From positions 1 to 5,515 of the forward strand of contig CAMPHP010000265.1 in NCBI GenBank assembly GCA_946885925.1: a stretch of 5,515 nucleotides of DNA. The letters run 5' to 3'. Both the position numbers and the translations under genes were made by a program. The DNA is from an uncultured Litorilinea sp. (lineage in GTDB: Bacteria > Chloroflexota > Anaerolineae > Caldilineales > Caldilineaceae). The notes under the pieces were generated by a model. It worked only from the letters and a program-made list of their open reading frames with translations. It was not told the origin of the DNA and searched no databases. Shown piece by piece: positions 1-5,515 of this stretch; position 1 is the stretch's first letter, and every line of letters starts with the position of its first letter.

Positions 1-2
1 AG

Positions 3-881
3 GCGATTGAGGAACTTCAGGCACTTAGCACGCCGCCAGAGATGCCGGTGGTGCCGCCTGCCGACTTGCCGCAGAATTACATCTTTGTGCCACACTGGAA
101 CCAGCCTTTGTGGGATCGCTGTTTGAGCTATCTACGCAAGCATTTGGAGACACAGGGGCAGCGCAGCGAAGACCGTTTGGATAAGCTGTGGGGGACGGTC
201 AAGTGGCGCACGCAGATGCAGCGGACGTTGCGCGCTGTGCCTGCCAGCAATGGTGTGGGGCGCGCCCAGGCACGCCCAATTGCGGAATTTATTCGCCAGA
301 CGGTGCGCGAATCGGTGGCTCCCGTGACGCTGCAAGAAGATAATCCCATGCGCGATAATTTGATTCGCGCCCTTGCCAACGAATTCAGTATTGAGCATTT
401 GCTTTGGCGTGGGGCAGCGCAAGCTGAAGATTTGGAGCGGCGGCTGCGTGCGATGGAACTGGGCCTGCCAGAGGCTCGCCCCATGACCAAGGTCGAAACA
501 GTGACCAACCGGCGCTATGTGGAAGCGGCCTGGAATCGGGCCAAGCCTACCGGGAACTATGATGTGGCGGATCGTCTGGCGGTCTATGGCATCACTGTGG
601 ATTTTGCCGCGGCGTCGGGTAAGGCCGATTCGGATTTGACGCGTGCACTGTTGGATGAGTTTGGCATAACACTCTTGCCCACCGAAAACCCCTTTACCAT
701 TCTCTTTATGCGAACGGTTCACGGCTTGACCCTGGAAGATTTGGATTGCATCCGGCGCTATCGCGCTGAACATCGGGGCTTGGCTCCAGATGAACGGGTG
801 TTAATTCACCTGGGGCCGACCATCGACAAAGAGCCAGTGCGCGTGCAAAATGGTCGTAGCGGGGCTTACTCGACGATCTAA
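3..881 (+). CDS. Hypothetical protein, C-terminal part (5' end outside window)
   Basis: The frame is open from the first bases of the window, so this is the last 292 residues of a longer protein, and the ATG at 42 is probably internal. I do not recognise the family with confidence. The fragment is soluble and rich in charged residues, with no signal peptide or membrane segment. The first 20 residues are proline-rich, and the rest is probably mostly helical, with many Arg, Glu and Leu residues. A hydrophobic strand followed by an R-x-x-H-G-L motif (ILFMRTVHGL, about 55 residues before the end) resembles a segment I associate with the C-terminal region of large bacterial 'tubulin-like' GTPase proteins of Chloroflexota and Actinobacteria. 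That link is a weak recollection, not a demonstrated homology. The GTP-binding part would lie upstream and cannot be checked here. The stop is TAA, and an intrinsic terminator follows 23 bases later, so this is the end of its transcription unit. Coding status is firm; function is not. Confidence 0.8.
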   Translation, partial: AIEELQALSTPPEMPVVPPADLPQNYIFVPHWNQPLWDRCLSYLRKHLETQGQRSEDRLDKLWGTVKWRTQMQRTLRAVPASNGVGRAQARPIAEFIRQTVRESVAPVTLQEDNPMRDNLIRALANEFSIEHLLWRGAAQAEDLERRLRAMELGLPEARPMTKVETVTNRRYVEAAWNRAKPTGNYDVADRLAVYGITVDFAAASGKADSDLTRALLDEFGITLLPTENPFTILFMRTVHGLTLEDLDCIRRYRAEHRGLAPDERVLIHLGPTIDKEPVRVQNGRSGAYSTI

Positions 882-904
882 AGCAAACAAGTGAATGCAG
901 TTTC

Positions 905-942
905 GCTTCCCGGAAGTCTCAAGCTTTCGGGAAGCTGTTTTA
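905..942 (+). terminator. Rho-independent terminator of the first gene
   Basis: A 12-bp stem (905-916 with 924-935, containing one G-U wobble) closes a 7-base loop and is followed at once by TGTTTTA. It begins 23 bases after the TAA stop of the upstream gene. Stem, short loop and U-rich tail together make a typical intrinsic terminator. It separates the upstream gene from the oxidoreductase, which has its own promoter just downstream. Confidence 0.85.
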
Positions 943-953
943 TCCCCCGTCCG

Positions 954-982
954 TTATCCAGCTTATTCATCCTATCTATAAT
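954..982 (+). promoter_or_regulatory. Housekeeping-sigma-type promoter of the oxidoreductase gene
   Basis: A perfect TATAAT (-10) lies at 977-982. A TTATCC (-35, three of six bases matching TTGACA) lies at 954-959 with the ideal 17-bp spacing. It sits directly after the upstream terminator and about 47 bases before the chosen ATG, giving a predicted 5' leader of about 40 bases. No operator-like dyad is evident beside it. The call rests on position and consensus match only. Confidence 0.5.
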
Positions 983-1015
983 CCACCCCACCCGCTATCA
1001 ATCGCATTTCAACCG

Positions 1016-1023
1016 AAAGGGAG
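1016..1023 (+). promoter_or_regulatory. Ribosome binding site deciding the start at 1029
   Basis: AAAGGGAG ends five bases before the ATG at 1029 and is a good Shine-Dalgarno. It settles the start against the in-frame GTG at 891, which would put the upstream terminator and promoter inside the coding sequence. A nearer ATG at 1024 is out of frame. Confidence 0.8.
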
Positions 1024-1028
1024 ATGCT

Positions 1029-2012
1029 ATGAGTGAGATCATTCGCTGGGGAATTCTCGGCACAGGAAATATCGCATCGAGTTTTGCGACTGGTGTTGCA
1101 ACAATGCCCGATGCAGAGTTGGCTGCTGTAGGCTCGCGCAGTAAAGCCACTGCCGATGCCTTTGGTGACCGTTTTGACATTCCACGCCGTTATCCTACCT
1201 ATGCAGGTTTGGCCAACGATCCTGATATAGACGTCATCTACATCGCCACGCCCCATTCACTTCATTTAGAGAATGCGCTGCTCTGTCTGGATGCCGGTAA
1301 GGCGGTTTTATGTGAAAAACCGTTTACCATCAATACCGCACAAGCAAGACAAGTCATTGCGCGGGCCAAAGAACGCAAGCTCTTTTTGATGGAGGCCATG
1401 TGGATGCGCTTTTTTCCACTGGTTGTAGAGTTACGCAAGCGGTTGGCAGAAGGGGCCATTGGTGATGTACGCATGGTGAGTGCCGACTTTGGTTTTCGCA
1501 CGACTTTTGACCCTGGGCGTCGCCTTTTTGATCCAAGCTTAGGCGGCGGTGCTCTGTTGGATGTGGGCGTTTATCCCGTCTCCCTGGCGCATATGATCCT
1601 GGGCAAGCCAACCCAGGTCACGGGCTTGGCGACGTTGGGAGAGACAGGTGTCGATGAACAGGCAGCCTTTGTCTTGGGTTATGAAGGGGGTGAACTGGCG
1701 ATGTTGCACACTGCCATTCGCACAACTTCGCCGCAAGAGGCAATCATCATGGGCAGCGAGGGTTGGATTCGTATCCACAGCCCGTGGTGGATGCCCAGCG
1801 TGATGACGATTCAAAAGCCAGGAGGCGAGCCAGAGACGGTAGAAGTTCCCTTTGAAGCGAATGGCTATAACTATGAAGCCGCAGAGGTACACCGCTGTTT
1901 GCGCGAGGGCAAGCTTGAAAGCGATGTCATGCCCTGGGAGGAGACGCTAGCGGTGATGGAGACACTAGATAGCTTGCGCGCCCAGTGGGGGCTGCGCTAT
2001 CCGATGGAGTAG
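1029..2012 (+). CDS. Gfo/Idh/MocA-family NAD(P)-dependent oxidoreductase, dihydrodiol-dehydrogenase-like
   Basis: A complete 327-residue cytoplasmic dehydrogenase, close to the 330 or so residues usual for the family. The N-terminal Rossmann fold opens with the dinucleotide motif G8-x-x-G11-x-G13-x-x-A16. The family hallmark E96-K97-P98 follows, with K97 the expected catalytic lysine. A MWMRFFP motif at 124-130 and a glycine-rich segment with D178 and Y182 (GGGALLDVGVYP) resemble mammalian dimeric dihydrodiol dehydrogenase, whose active site uses an equivalent Lys, Asp and Tyr. From about residue 130 onward is the C-terminal alpha/beta domain that binds substrate and forms the oligomer. Known relatives oxidise trans-dihydrodiols or reduce sugars and dicarbonyls, such as xylose or anhydrofructose. 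The true substrate cannot be read from sequence, and no metabolic neighbour suggests one. The gene stands alone, with its own promoter upstream and a long hairpin 10 bases after the TAG stop. The family is sure; the subfamily is likely. Confidence 0.95.
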   Translation: MSEIIRWGILGTGNIASSFATGVATMPDAELAAVGSRSKATADAFGDRFDIPRRYPTYAGLANDPDIDVIYIATPHSLHLENALLCLDAGKAVLCEKPFTINTAQARQVIARAKERKLFLMEAMWMRFFPLVVELRKRLAEGAIGDVRMVSADFGFRTTFDPGRRLFDPSLGGGALLDVGVYPVSLAHMILGKPTQVTGLATLGETGVDEQAAFVLGYEGGELAMLHTAIRTTSPQEAIIMGSEGWIRIHSPWWMPSVMTIQKPGGEPETVEVPFEANGYNYEAAEVHRCLREGKLESDVMPWEETLAVMETLDSLRAQWGLRYPME

Positions 2013-2022
2013 AGGTAGCTGG

Positions 2023-2073
2023 CAACAGCAACGCCCCAGCCTATCTACTATCTAGGCTGGGGCGTTGCTGTTG
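2023..2073 (+). terminator. Perfect 21-bp hairpin after the oxidoreductase gene, probable terminator
   Basis: Bases 2023-2043 pair without mismatch with 2053-2073, leaving a 9-base loop. A further G-U pair is possible at the base. The hairpin starts 10 bases after the TAG stop. It lacks a T-run on either strand, so it is not a textbook intrinsic terminator. It may terminate by itself, protect the mRNA 3' end, or be a repeat element. Because it is symmetric it could also act on transcripts arriving from rtcB on the other strand. Confidence 0.6.
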
Positions 2074-2084
2074 TCCACACAGGG

Positions 2085-2275
2085 AACGCTATACGCTACG
2101 CAACGGGCGCGTTGGGGTCTGTGGTGGATTTGTCGGTACTGTCGAGGGGCTTGTCAGTACCCTCATCAATCTCGGAATTCGTGCCGAACACACCGACACC
2201 GCGGCCTACCGCAACACAGAGTTCGCCTAGCTAGCCAACGCCCAAGAGCATGGGGACCCGCACCAGACTCTAGAA
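2085..2275 (+). pseudogene. Possible decayed coding remnant
   Basis: No intact gene occupies the 261 bases between the hairpin and the end of rtcB. One frame reads as protein-like from about 2100 to a TAG at 2228-2230, with segments VGVCGGFVGTVEGLVSTL and LGIRAEHTDTAAYRNTEF. It stays readable past that stop to a TAA at 2273-2275. The phrase around H-T-D-T-A-A-Y-R-N loosely recalls the aldo/keto reductase motif (HIDTAxxYxNE), while GTVEGLV recalls other families, so I assign none. There is no plausible start codon or ribosome binding site. A chance open stretch is a real alternative. Confidence 0.3.
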
Positions 2276-2334
2276 TAACTCGACTGGGCCAAACTTGGGA
2301 ATCATGTGATAGATCCTTTCTGTAAACGGGCATA

Positions 2335-3786
2335 TTATCCCTTGATCACGGCCAAGGGTTCAAGCCGAGCGACGGCACGAGCAATGCCCGCTCCTTCGAC
2401 GACGGCGATGACTTCTTCTACTTGTTTATACGCCAGGGGCGCTTCTTCAGCCAATCCGGCCATGCTGCCTGCACGAACACGAATCCCGCGCCGGTTTAGC
2501 TCTTGTTTGAGTGTTTCGCCACGCACCTGCTTTTTGGCGGCGGTGCGGCTCATGTTGCGCCCTGCTCCATGACAGGTGGAGCCAAAGGTTTGGGCCATTG
2601 CGCCTGGGGTTCCTGCTAGCACATAGGATGCGGTTCCCATCGAGCCAGGGACGAGTACGGGCTGGCCTACCGCTTGATAATCCGTCGGAATCTCAGCATG
2701 GTAGGGCGGGAAGGCGCGCGTGGCCCCTTTGCGATGGACGCAGACCTTCATTTTGCGACCGTTGACCACATGCTCTTCGATCTTGCCGATGTTGTGGGCT
2801 ACATCATAAACCTGGCGCAGATGGGCTGGCAAACCAGTGCGAGCAAGTACCTGCTCAAAGCTCTCCCGCGCCAACATGGCGAGCACTTGGCGGTTGGCAA
2901 AGGCAAAGTTTGCGGCTGCCTGCATGGCGGCAGTATAGGCGATTCCTTCGGGCGAGTCGAGCGGTGCACAGACCAATTCGCGGTCGGGTAAGGTGATCTT
3001 ATAGCGACTTAACACTTTTTGAAAATCTCGCACATGGTCAGTGCAGACTTGATGGCCCAGGCCGCGCGAGCCACAGTGAATCAGGATCACAACTTGGTTG
3101 GCGCGCAAGCCAAAGGTTGCGGCGGCTTCCTCATCCAAAACGTTGGCAACGCGGTCTACTTCAAGGAAGTGATTGCCCGATCCTAGTGTGCCTAGTTGGT
3201 TCTGCCCGCGCTCACGCGCACGTTGGCTAACTTGGCTGGGGTCAGCCCCCGGCAATCGCCCATTCTCCTCAGTATGCAGGAGATCCTCGGCAGAGGCAAG
3301 ATCATTTTCGAGGCACCATTGCGCGCCGCGCGCGAGCACATCATCGAGTTCGTTGTTGCTCAGACGATATCGTCCCTTTTCGCCAACTCCACTGGGACAG
3401 TTCTGATAGAGCGCGGTCGCCAGATCGTTGAGATAGGGTTCAATTTGCTCGACGGTGAGGTCGCTGGCTAAGAGCCGTACGCCACAGTTGATGTCATAGC
3501 CAATCGCCCCTGGTGAGATCACCCCATCGGGCAAGCGTGTGGCGGCTACGCCTCCTACTGGGAAGCCATAGCCTTGGTGCACATCGGGCATGGCAATGGC
3601 ATATCCAACAATGCCTGGCAAGGTGGTGGCATTGACTAACTGCTCTATGCTTTTATCGCTGAGCGCCTGGGTGAGCAACCGTTTGCTGGCATAGACGCGT
3701 GCCGGAACGCGCATGTCAGAGCGGTAGCTTTGGGGAATCTCCCAGACATATTCGTTAATACGAGTCAGATCTGTGATCGTGATCAT
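2335..3786 (-). CDS. rtcB: RNA-splicing ligase RtcB (3'-phosphate/5'-OH RNA ligase)
   Basis: A complete 483-residue RtcB, the GTP- and Mn2+-dependent ligase that joins RNA 2',3'-cyclic-phosphate or 3'-phosphate ends to 5'-OH ends in RNA repair or tRNA splicing. The length matches the long archaeal-type enzymes (about 480) rather than the E. coli form (about 408). Active-site residues appear in order: D98 and C101 in YDINCGVR, N205 and H206 in GSGNHF, H237 in HCGSRG, H331 in AHN, H406 in STCHGAGR (the histidine that is guanylylated) and K482 near the C-terminus. Each sits two or three positions after its counterpart as I recall it for Pyrococcus horikoshii RtcB, so the enzyme should be active. 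There is no intein, although inteins are common in this family. The ATG at 3786 was chosen because [18 protein letters not shown] matches the family N-terminus; the frame stays open to 3861 but the extra residues are unlike the family. A weak GGATGG lies nine bases upstream. No archease or rtcA gene is adjacent. It appears monocistronic. Confidence 0.97.
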   Translation of the reverse strand: MITITDLTRINEYVWEIPQSYRSDMRVPARVYASKRLLTQALSDKSIEQLVNATTLPGIVGYAIAMPDVHQGYGFPVGGVAATRLPDGVISPGAIGYDINCGVRLLASDLTVEQIEPYLNDLATALYQNCPSGVGEKGRYRLSNNELDDVLARGAQWCLENDLASAEDLLHTEENGRLPGADPSQVSQRARERGQNQLGTLGSGNHFLEVDRVANVLDEEAAATFGLRANQVVILIHCGSRGLGHQVCTDHVRDFQKVLSRYKITLPDRELVCAPLDSPEGIAYTAAMQAAANFAFANRQVLAMLARESFEQVLARTGLPAHLRQVYDVAHNIGKIEEHVVNGRKMKVCVHRKGATRAFPPYHAEIPTDYQAVGQPVLVPGSMGTASYVLAGTPGAMAQTFGSTCHGAGRNMSRTAAKKQVRGETLKQELNRRGIRVRAGSMAGLAEEAPLAYKQVEEVIAVVEGAGIARAVARLEPLAVIKG

Positions 3787-3821
3787 GGTAACGATCCATC
3801 CGCAAAACACAAGGTGAGAGA

Positions 3822-3827
3822 AGTATA
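3822..3827 (-). promoter_or_regulatory. Tentative -10 element for rtcB
   Basis: Read on the minus strand this is TATACT (five of six to TATAAT), about 36 bases before the rtcB ATG, which would give a leader of roughly 30 bases. No good -35 is present at the right spacing, as the best position reads CTCCCA. An A/T-rich stretch further up (around 3899-3920) could hold another promoter. Weak evidence. Confidence 0.22.
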
Positions 3828-3947
3828 GGATACGAGTCAATCGGTGGGAGAACTTGCCCACGGCTGCTAGCTTTGGGTAACTCTCTTTGATTGTGTTGCG
3901 TATATTATTGTATTACGTAAGGGTGGCGGCGAAAGTTACCTGGCTGA

Positions 3948-3987
3948 CACAACTCGAATTGACCTTATAAGGTCAATTCGAGTTGTG
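3948..3987. repeat. Perfect 40-bp palindrome between the NHL gene and rtcB
   Basis: Twenty bases (3948-3967, starting CACAACTCGAATTGACC) are followed immediately by their exact reverse complement (3968-3987), with TTATAA at the centre. As RNA it would fold into a stem of about 18 bp with a four-base loop. It lies 83 bases after the NHL stop and 161 bases before the rtcB start, so the simplest role is to end NHL transcription before rtcB. However, the minus-strand sequence after it (TCAGCCAGG) has no U-run. The plus-strand exit is slightly T-rich (ACCTTTAAC). A dimeric-regulator site or a mobile-element scar is also possible. The symmetry is certain; the role is not. Confidence 0.8.
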
Positions 3988-4069
3988 ACCTTTAACTTGC
4001 CTTTACTATAGTACTCTGGCGAACTGGTGGCGTGTATCCAGCACCTCGTCATAGGGGCCTATGAGGCGC

Positions 4070-5023
4070 TTAGCGTTTCCGCACGAGTTTCCTGAAGCAG
4101 GGTACCAAGCGCGGCGGATTCAACATCCGCCCGTATGCGCTCCACGATACCTCGCCCACGTAGAGGTCGCCGTGCGAATCGGCAACTACACCGTGCGGTG
4201 TGGTGAACTCGCCCTCACCTTCGCCCGCGCGTGTGCCGCCGAGCCGCGCAAGTTGCTTGCCCGTCAGGTCGTGAATGGTTACGCACGCGCCCAGATTCGG
4301 GAAGTCGGCAGTCAACGCGTTTTGGTTGCACAACTGCCCGATGTAGGCGCGGTCGCCTGCAATGTACAGCCCGCAGGGGCGAAAGAGGTTGTTCCACTGC
4401 GACAGATAGTTGCCTTCGCTGTCAAAGACCTGCACGCGATGGTTCTCGCGGTCAGCAACGTAGACCTTTCCCTCGGCGTCGGTGCAGACGCTGTGTGGCA
4501 AATAGAATTGGCCTGGCTCGACACCGAAGTCACCCCAAGAGAGGATGTGTTCTCCATCCGGTGTGTATTTATGCACCCTGGCGTTGCCGTAGCCGTCAGA
4601 GATATAGAGCGCGCCGCTTTTTGGATCGCGAGCCAGCTTGGTGGGCCGGTTGAAAGGTTTGCCACTCAAGCGCGGCGATCCTTCTCCGCGCTCTCCGATC
4701 TGCGAAAGTAGTTCTCCGTCGAGCGTGAAACGCCCGATCCAGTTGCCGTCATCGTCAACCGCATAGACGGCCTGCCCATATTGTTCATCGGGCACAATCG
4801 TCAATGCGTGCGGGCGGGTAAACAGCCCCTCGCCACACGACATGACGAATGTGCCGTCGCGCTCGAGGACGATAACCGGATGCTCACCCCGGTTAAAGAC
4901 ATAGACGCGATCTTGCGCGTCCACCATCACATCCACTACCTCGCGAAAACTCCACCCGGCGGGCAACTTCGCCCAGTTTAGGTCATCTTCGTAGGTGTAT
5001 TCGCCACTGCCAAAGATCGCCAT
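4070..5023 (-). CDS. NHL-repeat beta-propeller protein, peptidyl-alpha-hydroxyglycine alpha-amidating lyase-like
   Basis: A complete 317-residue NHL-repeat propeller. Repeated units of the form 'D-x-x-G-x-x-Y-V-x-D/N-R-x-x-x-R-V-x-V-F-D-x-x-G' are clear, for example around 36-58, 139-164, 183-210 and 281-292. It resembles the lyase domain of peptidylglycine amidating enzyme, which cleaves peptidyl-hydroxyglycine to the amide plus glyoxylate. H72 (RPHAL), H177 (LPHSV) and H277 (TPHGV) are spaced 105 and 100 residues apart, close to the three zinc ligands of rat PAL as I recall them. R45 in FNRG and Y145 in SDGYGNAR match its catalytic Arg and Tyr. The Met two residues before the third zinc histidine in rat is Thr275 here. 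There is no signal peptide, so it is probably cytoplasmic, unlike the secretory animal enzyme. No hydroxylating monooxygenase is nearby, so the substrate is unknown. The ATG has GGAG six bases upstream, and the N-terminus (MAIFGSGEYTYE) looks like that of bacterial relatives. Family firm, activity inferred. Confidence 0.9.
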   Translation of the reverse strand: MAIFGSGEYTYEDDLNWAKLPAGWSFREVVDVMVDAQDRVYVFNRGEHPVIVLERDGTFVMSCGEGLFTRPHALTIVPDEQYGQAVYAVDDDGNWIGRFTLDGELLSQIGERGEGSPRLSGKPFNRPTKLARDPKSGALYISDGYGNARVHKYTPDGEHILSWGDFGVEPGQFYLPHSVCTDAEGKVYVADRENHRVQVFDSEGNYLSQWNNLFRPCGLYIAGDRAYIGQLCNQNALTADFPNLGACVTIHDLTGKQLARLGGTRAGEGEGEFTTPHGVVADSHGDLYVGEVSWSAYGRMLNPPRLVPCFRKLVRKR

Positions 5024-5029
5024 TTTCGT

Positions 5030-5033
5030 CTCC
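5030..5033 (-). promoter_or_regulatory. Ribosome binding site of the NHL gene
   Basis: GGAG on the minus strand, six bases before the ATG at 5023. It supports this start as the genuine one. Confidence 0.6.
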
Positions 5034-5065
5034 GTCTAAGTTTGTACAAAAGTCAAACAGCATTG

Positions 5066-5085
5066 GGGCGCAGCACGCTGCGCCC
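5066..5085. repeat. GC-rich 20-bp dyad in the NHL gene leader
   Basis: GGGCGCAGC (5066-5074), a two-base centre, and GCTGCGCCC (5077-5085) form a perfect inverted repeat about 43 bases upstream of the NHL start. It lies between a TATACT that could be a -10 element (5090-5095, minus strand) and the ribosome binding site. It may be an operator, an RNA leader hairpin, or a copy of a dispersed palindromic (REP-like) element. No T-run follows on the minus strand, so it is unlikely to be a terminator for the NHL transcript. A second small palindrome, TTTGTACAAA, lies at 5041-5050. Confidence 0.6.
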
Positions 5086-5089
5086 GACA

Positions 5090-5095
5090 AGTATA
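5090..5095 (-). promoter_or_regulatory. Tentative -10 element for the NHL gene
   Basis: TATACT on the minus strand, about 66 bases before the NHL ATG and just upstream of the 20-bp dyad. The -35 position reads AGTCTG and is poor. If this is the promoter, its -35 region would fall in the sequence bordering the insertion-sequence remnant. Weak call. Confidence 0.25.
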
Positions 5096-5154
5096 CTCGT
5101 ATTTTGAACGCACAGACTATAGTTTGTAGGCCTTCATCGCCGTGCCGCCGAAGA

Positions 5155-5472
5155 TTGCGCGCTGACTTTGACTTGCCAGCCGATAGCCAGACCATCACTG
5201 ACCGTGCCTACAATACCTACGAACTCGAAGATGTCTTGCTTGACGCTGATTTGCAGCTGTTGCCGATGCGAAAATCAAACTCTAAACGTCCTTTTTCGCC
5301 CTGGACGCGCTCCTTGCAGGCGCACTTTGGCAAGGCTGTCGAAACGACGGGCAGTTTACTTGAACGCCTCCTGCCTAAGTCGATTCACACTGTCACCGCT
5401 GAGGGCTTTGCACTCAAACTCGTGCTCTTTGTCCTTGGCCCTAGCTTTTCTCGTCTTTCTGTTTGGAACTAG
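5155..5472 (+). pseudogene. Truncated DDE transposase, C-terminal part, IS982-like
   Basis: About 105 codons of the C-terminal half of a DDE transposase, ending at a TAG stop. Readable family features are DLP, then T-D-R-A-Y-N-T-Y-E-L-E-D with the second catalytic Asp (codon at 5200-5202), L-L-P-M-R-K, then V-E-T-T-G-S-L-L-E-R-L-L-P-K-x-I-H with the catalytic Glu (codon at 5341-5343), and V-T-A-E-G-F-x-L-K-L-V-L-F-V-L. This matches my memory of IS982-type transposases in Chloroflexota and Cyanobacteria, though a related IS4/IS5-type group cannot be excluded. The N-terminal half with the first catalytic Asp is missing. The frame is open back to 5104, but residues before about 5155 no longer look like the family. 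There is no ribosome binding site or credible start. It cannot be an active transposase. Confidence 0.75.
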
Positions 5473-5488
5473 CAACCTGAGTTAAATA
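5155..5488 (+). mobile_element. Insertion-sequence remnant, left end deleted
   Basis: This covers the transposase fragment plus a short 3' flank (TAGCAACCTGAGTTAA, 5471-5486) that could be the right inverted repeat, since it starts at the stop codon as in many compact insertion sequences. Its reverse complement is not found to the left, so the left end has been lost. The right boundary is a guess. The remnant abuts the upstream region of the NHL gene. Confidence 0.5.
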
Positions 5489-5515
5489 TCGAAGTAGATC
5501 TGCGCGGTCCAGCCA

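Noticed and set aside
132..773. 213-codon minus-strand reading frame
   Set aside because: It is antisense to the first gene, with a low-complexity basic translation, no ribosome binding site and no recognisable domain.
891..1028. In-frame upstream extension of the oxidoreductase from a GTG at 891
   Set aside because: It would translate through the terminator and the TATAAT promoter; the resulting N-terminus is unlike the family, and the ATG at 1029 has a strong ribosome binding site and begins just before the dinucleotide-binding fold.
2065..2325. 86-codon plus-strand reading frame in the gap before rtcB
   Set aside because: It starts inside the hairpin arm, is rich in Arg, Trp, Cys and His as out-of-frame translations often are, and has no ribosome binding site.
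3787..3861. In-frame upstream extension of rtcB from an ATG at 3861
   Set aside because: The extra 25 residues do not resemble RtcB, whose usual N-terminus starts at the ATG at 3786.
3912..3919. TTACGTAA palindrome upstream of rtcB as a regulator site
   Set aside because: An eight-base palindrome in A/T-rich DNA is expected by chance and has no repeated copy nearby.
4049..4064. Small inverted repeat TCATAGG/CCTATGA just after the NHL stop
   Set aside because: Only seven base pairs with a two-base loop and no U-tract; too weak to call a terminator.
4061..4711. 216-codon plus-strand reading frame
   Set aside because: It is antisense to the NHL gene, which has clear repeats, a ribosome binding site and family features; the plus-strand translation looks like no known fold and reflects codon bias on the other strand.

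Overview
This 5,515-base window is a mid-GC bacterial chromosome segment with moderate gene density and an accessory feel at its right edge. The gene mix suggests Chloroflexota or a related soil or freshwater lineage: a long-type RtcB ligase, an NHL-propeller protein of the peptidyl-hydroxyglycine-lyase type, a dihydrodiol-dehydrogenase-like oxidoreductase and an IS982-like transposase remnant. This is inference from protein flavour only; there is no rRNA or marker gene to settle it.

Layout, left to right. Bases 3-881 (+) are the 3' part of a larger gene of unknown function whose start lies outside the window, followed by a convincing intrinsic terminator (905-942). Next is a complete Gfo/Idh/MocA-family oxidoreductase (1029-2012, +) with its own promoter (TTATCC, 17 bp, TATAAT) and a strong Shine-Dalgarno, closed by a perfect 21-bp hairpin (2023-2073). 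Bases 2074-2334 hold no intact gene; a short in-frame stretch looks like a decayed coding remnant. On the minus strand lie rtcB (2335-3786) and, upstream of it, an NHL beta-propeller protein (4070-5023). The 283 bases between them contain a perfect 40-bp palindrome (3948-3987). Upstream of the NHL gene is a leader with a GC-rich 20-bp dyad (5066-5085). The window ends in the C-terminal half of a DDE transposase (5155-5472, +), a truncated insertion sequence.

The genes look like independent transcription units: every intergenic gap carries a hairpin, and no two complete genes are closely spaced or share a pathway. RtcB would seal RNA ends (RNA repair or tRNA ligation). The oxidoreductase would reduce or oxidise a sugar or diol with NAD(P). 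The NHL protein keeps most residues of a zinc-dependent amidating-lyase site but has no monooxygenase partner here. I see no coherent new multi-gene system. The most useful leads are the conserved metal-site histidines in the NHL protein, the 40-bp palindrome, and the dyad in the NHL leader. No tRNA, rRNA, CRISPR array or riboswitch was recognised.
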